A DNA stretch of 64,000 nt from Buddleja alternifolia (taxonomy: Eukaryota; Streptophyta; Magnoliopsida; Lamiales; Scrophulariaceae): positions 40,484,423 through 40,548,422 of the forward strand of contig CM033394.1 in NCBI GenBank assembly GCA_019426215.1, given 5' to 3'. Position numbers and translations under genes: made by a program. Shown one piece after another: positions 60,801 to 64,000 of the stretch. The notes beneath the pieces are model-generated. The model did no database searches, had not been told where the DNA came from, and saw nothing but the letters and a program-made list of their open reading frames with translations. Each line of letters opens with the position of its first letter. Positions within the stretch are counted from its first letter, which is position 1.

Positions 60801-63208
60801 ATTGTGTAGACAATGCGTTGATATAGGTTTCCAGATCAGTCATTGACTCTGTGGAAATAACCATGTGATCCATGTTTAGACTTTGCCTAACACAATCTGC
60901 TTACTTTCATTGGTCTTGCAGGTGTCCTGCTTGCAGAAATTACAAGGTATGTTGGGTTTCATTGTATATTGTTATTTGCTATCTCACAACTATGTTTTCA
61001 CAAGGGAATTAATAATTTGGGCAGCCACACTATGAGAAGGTTGCCAGGCTTTTTAACGGAGCAGATGCTGTCCATCCAGGACTCATATTGATGACCAGAG
61101 TAGATTGTGCTCTAAAGGTACTCATGCTTTCCCTTTTCGTGATGAAAGAAGATTTTCCTCTATTTGTATTGACTCTTATATAATAAATGGCATGGCTTGA
61201 TGAGCATTCTTCACAGCAGAATGGTGCTTAAGAGATCATCATCATCATCATCGGGGATCTTTGACCTATTATCAGCAAGTACTAAAGTAAAAACAAAAGA
61301 CTCGTAAAGAGTTCTTCAAACAAGTGATGGGATGGAATGCTAAGGATTTTATTAGGATAAAATATAACCATTTACGCCTTCTTTTTCCTTTAAAATCAGT
61401 TGTAGCAAAGAAAACTATTATTAAAAGCAGAAAAAGTAAAATATCAATGTAATATTTGTTATATCCAGTAAGACAGGTCGTGGTTTCTCATAAATAATAT
61501 CATTGTTATGTTTATAATTGGAAGCGGGGTAATGTGGTAATGTTCCCGTTTTGAATTTCTACACCACAATCCTATAAATACGTTGTTTAAACTACTTTTG
61601 TCCATTGTGTAATAAATGATTGCCAATCAGTCTTTTTGGTTGCAGCTTTCATTTCTGAACCCTTATACATATTGTGATTACTTCCATTATGCATCTGTCT
61701 TTAACTGACACACAGGGTTTCTGAACCATACAACTGAAAATTCTGTTTACTAGGCTAAGTATAATATGTATTTTTCAATCTGGAGTTTGTAAATTTCTCT
61801 TACGTTCTCTTTTCTTCTACACAAGTCAGTGTAAATTCTTTTTGTTTGTTTTAAATATGTTAATTTCATGGAGAATTTGATGTTATTTGTTGCTGAACAT
61901 TTTTTCCCCATTTGAGATACCTACATGTGAGGCACGTGTATGCCCAGACAGGCAACAAGCAGACACACACGTGCACAAGTGCGCATATTGCTACTTGTTT
62001 CATTTTCCTGTGTATAATTATAGTGTTACCTAGTTTGCTCAGCCTTTCTCAACTTATAGCTCCATGATCATCTCTTCTCCTTGCTTGCTTGGCAGCACAG
62101 ATAAATACTAATCTTTGTGATAAGTTCTCTGTCGGACACTACCCCATGCTACTATGGGGCCCACCGTCGAAGTTTGTCTCTGCAAGTTGGAACCCAAAGC
62201 AAGAAAAGAGTGAAATACATTCTATTGATGATGGACGGACAGCTGATCGATTGCTAAATTGGATCAATAAGCAAATGAACAGGTAATACTATATTTCTTC
62301 TTTGCCAGCATCTGTTGTAAAATGGAAGTTTCCATCGGGGCCATATTTTCTGTGATTGTGTTGGAACTTTTCAATCGTTGCACGAGTTATTATGCAGTAA
62401 TATGCATTGTTTTATCTTTTAAAATCCTTTTTTTCTTATAAACTATTAAAATGTACATTAATTTTCACAAGTCTGCTAATTGTGTATAGTTGGAACCAAC
62501 ATGCTTTAGTTTATTTGTATTTGTCCGGTTGTCCCTTTGACTTTTATGTTATTTTACATTGGCAGCTCATATCGCTTGGATGACGAAAAATATGAGAATG
62601 AGCATCTTCACGCAAATACTTCAGATCCTGGGCAGGTCCTCGAGAGTATATTCTGATTAACTAAATTTACAAAATTCAACCTCTCATTATTACATACATT
62701 TCTGACGTACTTTGATGTGTTAATGAATCAGATTGCACGAGCTATATATGATGTTGAGGAGGCGACGTTCACCGCTTTTGACATCATTTTAGAGCACAAG
62801 GTGAAATTATGTGTCGATTACATTTTCTGTTTGACTTCGGCTTAATCAAATTTGTTTAATTGATTAGCTCTTTTACTTAATAATAATATAATCCTGTATA
62901 GATGATCAAATCAGAGACTCGAGCATCACTTGTAAAATTCCTTCAGCTTTTAGTGGTTCATCACCCATCTAGAAGGTCCGCTCTCTCTCTCTCTCTCTCT
63001 CTCTCTGGTGTGTGTGTATTCATTGTGTATACATCTCCTCCTTATTTATGATTTGTTGTTTATTAGGTGCCGGAAGGGAACTGCAGAAATACTTGTTGAT
63101 TTCGATGATTTTTCCGCCAACACGAAGAAGGGAAGTGCAAGTGTTGGCGATAAAGGTATACTCGGGAATTACCAGATTTGTGGAAAAGATGTTCCCCGTG
63201 GTTATTGG
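57871..63208 (+). CDS. QSOX: Quiescin sulfhydryl oxidase (5' part; cut by window end)
   Basis: Eight exons: 57,871-58,109; 60,922-60,946; 61,025-61,117; 62,101-62,282; 62,566-62,635; 62,732-62,800; 62,902-62,975; 63,067-63,208. They join in frame into 298 residues with GT..AG introns. QSOX forms disulfides in secreted proteins, passing electrons from a thioredoxin domain to a FAD-bound Erv domain and then to oxygen. Residues 1-23 are a signal peptide. The thioredoxin domain has FFAHWCPACRNYKPHYEKVA, with redox CPAC at residues 81-84, and the next pair of conserved cysteines (RVDCA, NLCDKF). The helical linker follows, ending at GNYQICGKDVPRGYW. The Erv/ALR domain and its CxxC pairs lie beyond the window. 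I chose ATG 57,871, the first in-frame ATG before the signal peptide. Confidence 0.9.
59867..60031. repeat. Possible MITE in QSOX intron 1
   Basis: ATTTTTGGTCCTCATTTG on the left and AAAGGACCAAAATTAT on the right are loosely inverted. No clean target duplication. Short and degenerate. Confidence 0.3.
62981..63006. repeat. (CT)n microsatellite in QSOX intron 7
   Basis: An uninterrupted CT run a few bases after the exon 7 donor site, followed by a short (GT)n tract. Confidence 0.9.
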
Positions 63209-64000
63209 GTATGTACATCTGTTACTCAACCCCCATGATTCTATGTTTTCTGATCCCACAATAAAGATAATTTCAGTTTGATTCCTGTTATTTCCCACTA
63301 TTGAATTCAGAACATGCAATGATGGTCCTTACAATAAGTTACTTAATGAGCCAAACATTCTCCCTTCTCCGGGTAAGAATGGCAAAAGAAAATAAAAAGT
63401 GAAGAGTGGAATAACCTGTTATATATCGTACCTACTTACTCAAAAGCATATACTGTGGGTGCTTCCCAATTTAACTAAAATCATGGACTAGCTGTTCATT
63501 TAGACTTCTACATGTGTGGTTTCTACGTGGGGTCTCTTGCTCTTATAGTTGTTTTCTTATTGAGGATTCACATAGAAGAATTTGAAATGAAGAGTTCTTG
63601 GGAAGTCCACTTTTTTAACTAATATAAATCCTTACCTTACACAGTCTCCTGAAATCCCACGAGACTTCCCATCTGATTTCTGTTAGAGTTATTTAACTTT
63701 TCCTGTTAAGATAACTTCTTTTGAAACCTCTTAGTTTAAATTTGAATCTCAATTTGCCTGTCTAAGCTATTCCGTATGATGCAACTCCCACATATATATA
63801 TATGAACCAGATTTAAAGAGGTACATTTTCCAACTTTATTCAATGCTAATTTAAAATGGCGAAAATTTTCTCGGGTGCGAAACAGCACATCCAAAATTTA
63901 TAATTCCACTCTTGTTCTGAATCTCTACAAAATGTCAGCCCACTCCACTACTTTTAGGTGAATCCGTTATCTGTTGTATGAATTGATCAGTTTTTGACTT
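63209..64000 (+). other. QSOX intron 8 (open at the window end)
   Basis: It begins GTATGTACA after codon 298. No exon encoding the following part of the family (the start of the Erv region) is recognised before the window ends. Confidence 0.6.

Overview
The window looks like a stretch of nuclear chromosome from a flowering plant, most likely a eudicot. The evidence is intron-split genes with GT..AG boundaries, plant Ty3/gypsy and non-autonomous LTR retroelements, hAT, CACTA, MITE and Au-SINE-like repeats, and plant-type gene families. The species cannot be named from this sequence.

The left two thirds is mostly nested transposable elements. Bases 1-6,620 hold the 3' half of a Tat-like Ty3/gypsy element: decayed RNase H and integrase on +, an intron-bearing plant-mobile-domain (PMD) gene on the opposite strand, then the start of a 3' LTR. 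Bases 6,622-10,293 are a three-LTR array of a small non-autonomous LTR element primed by initiator tRNA-Met. An F-box/LRR pseudogene (10,993-12,188) follows. Just downstream of it a chromovirus (12,413-22,003, minus strand) has inserted, with 2.9-kb LTRs and a perfect GTAGC target duplication. A Mutator-like MITE (22,685-23,136) and an LTR-plus-gag fragment of another gypsy element (about 23,325-25,810) come next.

The first apparently intact gene encodes a membrane-anchored SAM-dependent methyltransferase (CDS 27,058-28,008, with an intron in its leader). To its right is a 4.85-kb hAT-type foldback element (28,839-33,688). Its arms are minisatellites that are almost G-free on one side and C-free on the other, and a CACTA element (30,714-31,639) sits close to its centre. 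Bases 33,896-46,421 are a three-LTR tandem of Tat-like elements on the minus strand. Each of its two internal regions keeps gag (-) and an antisense PMD gene (+), while most of pol is missing.

The right third is gene territory. A nine-exon gene (49,979-55,053) encodes a 560-residue protein with a signal peptide and five membrane spans, a tweety-like topology. A PIF/Harbinger-like MITE lies downstream of it. The first eight exons of a quiescin sulfhydryl oxidase (QSOX) gene (57,871-63,208) run towards the window edge, which cuts the gene off before its Erv/ALR domain.

The most unusual theme is the recurrent antisense PMD gene. Three diverged copies each sit in a Tat-like retroelement, transcribed against gag-pol, with a plausible TATA box of their own; splice sites can be followed between copies.
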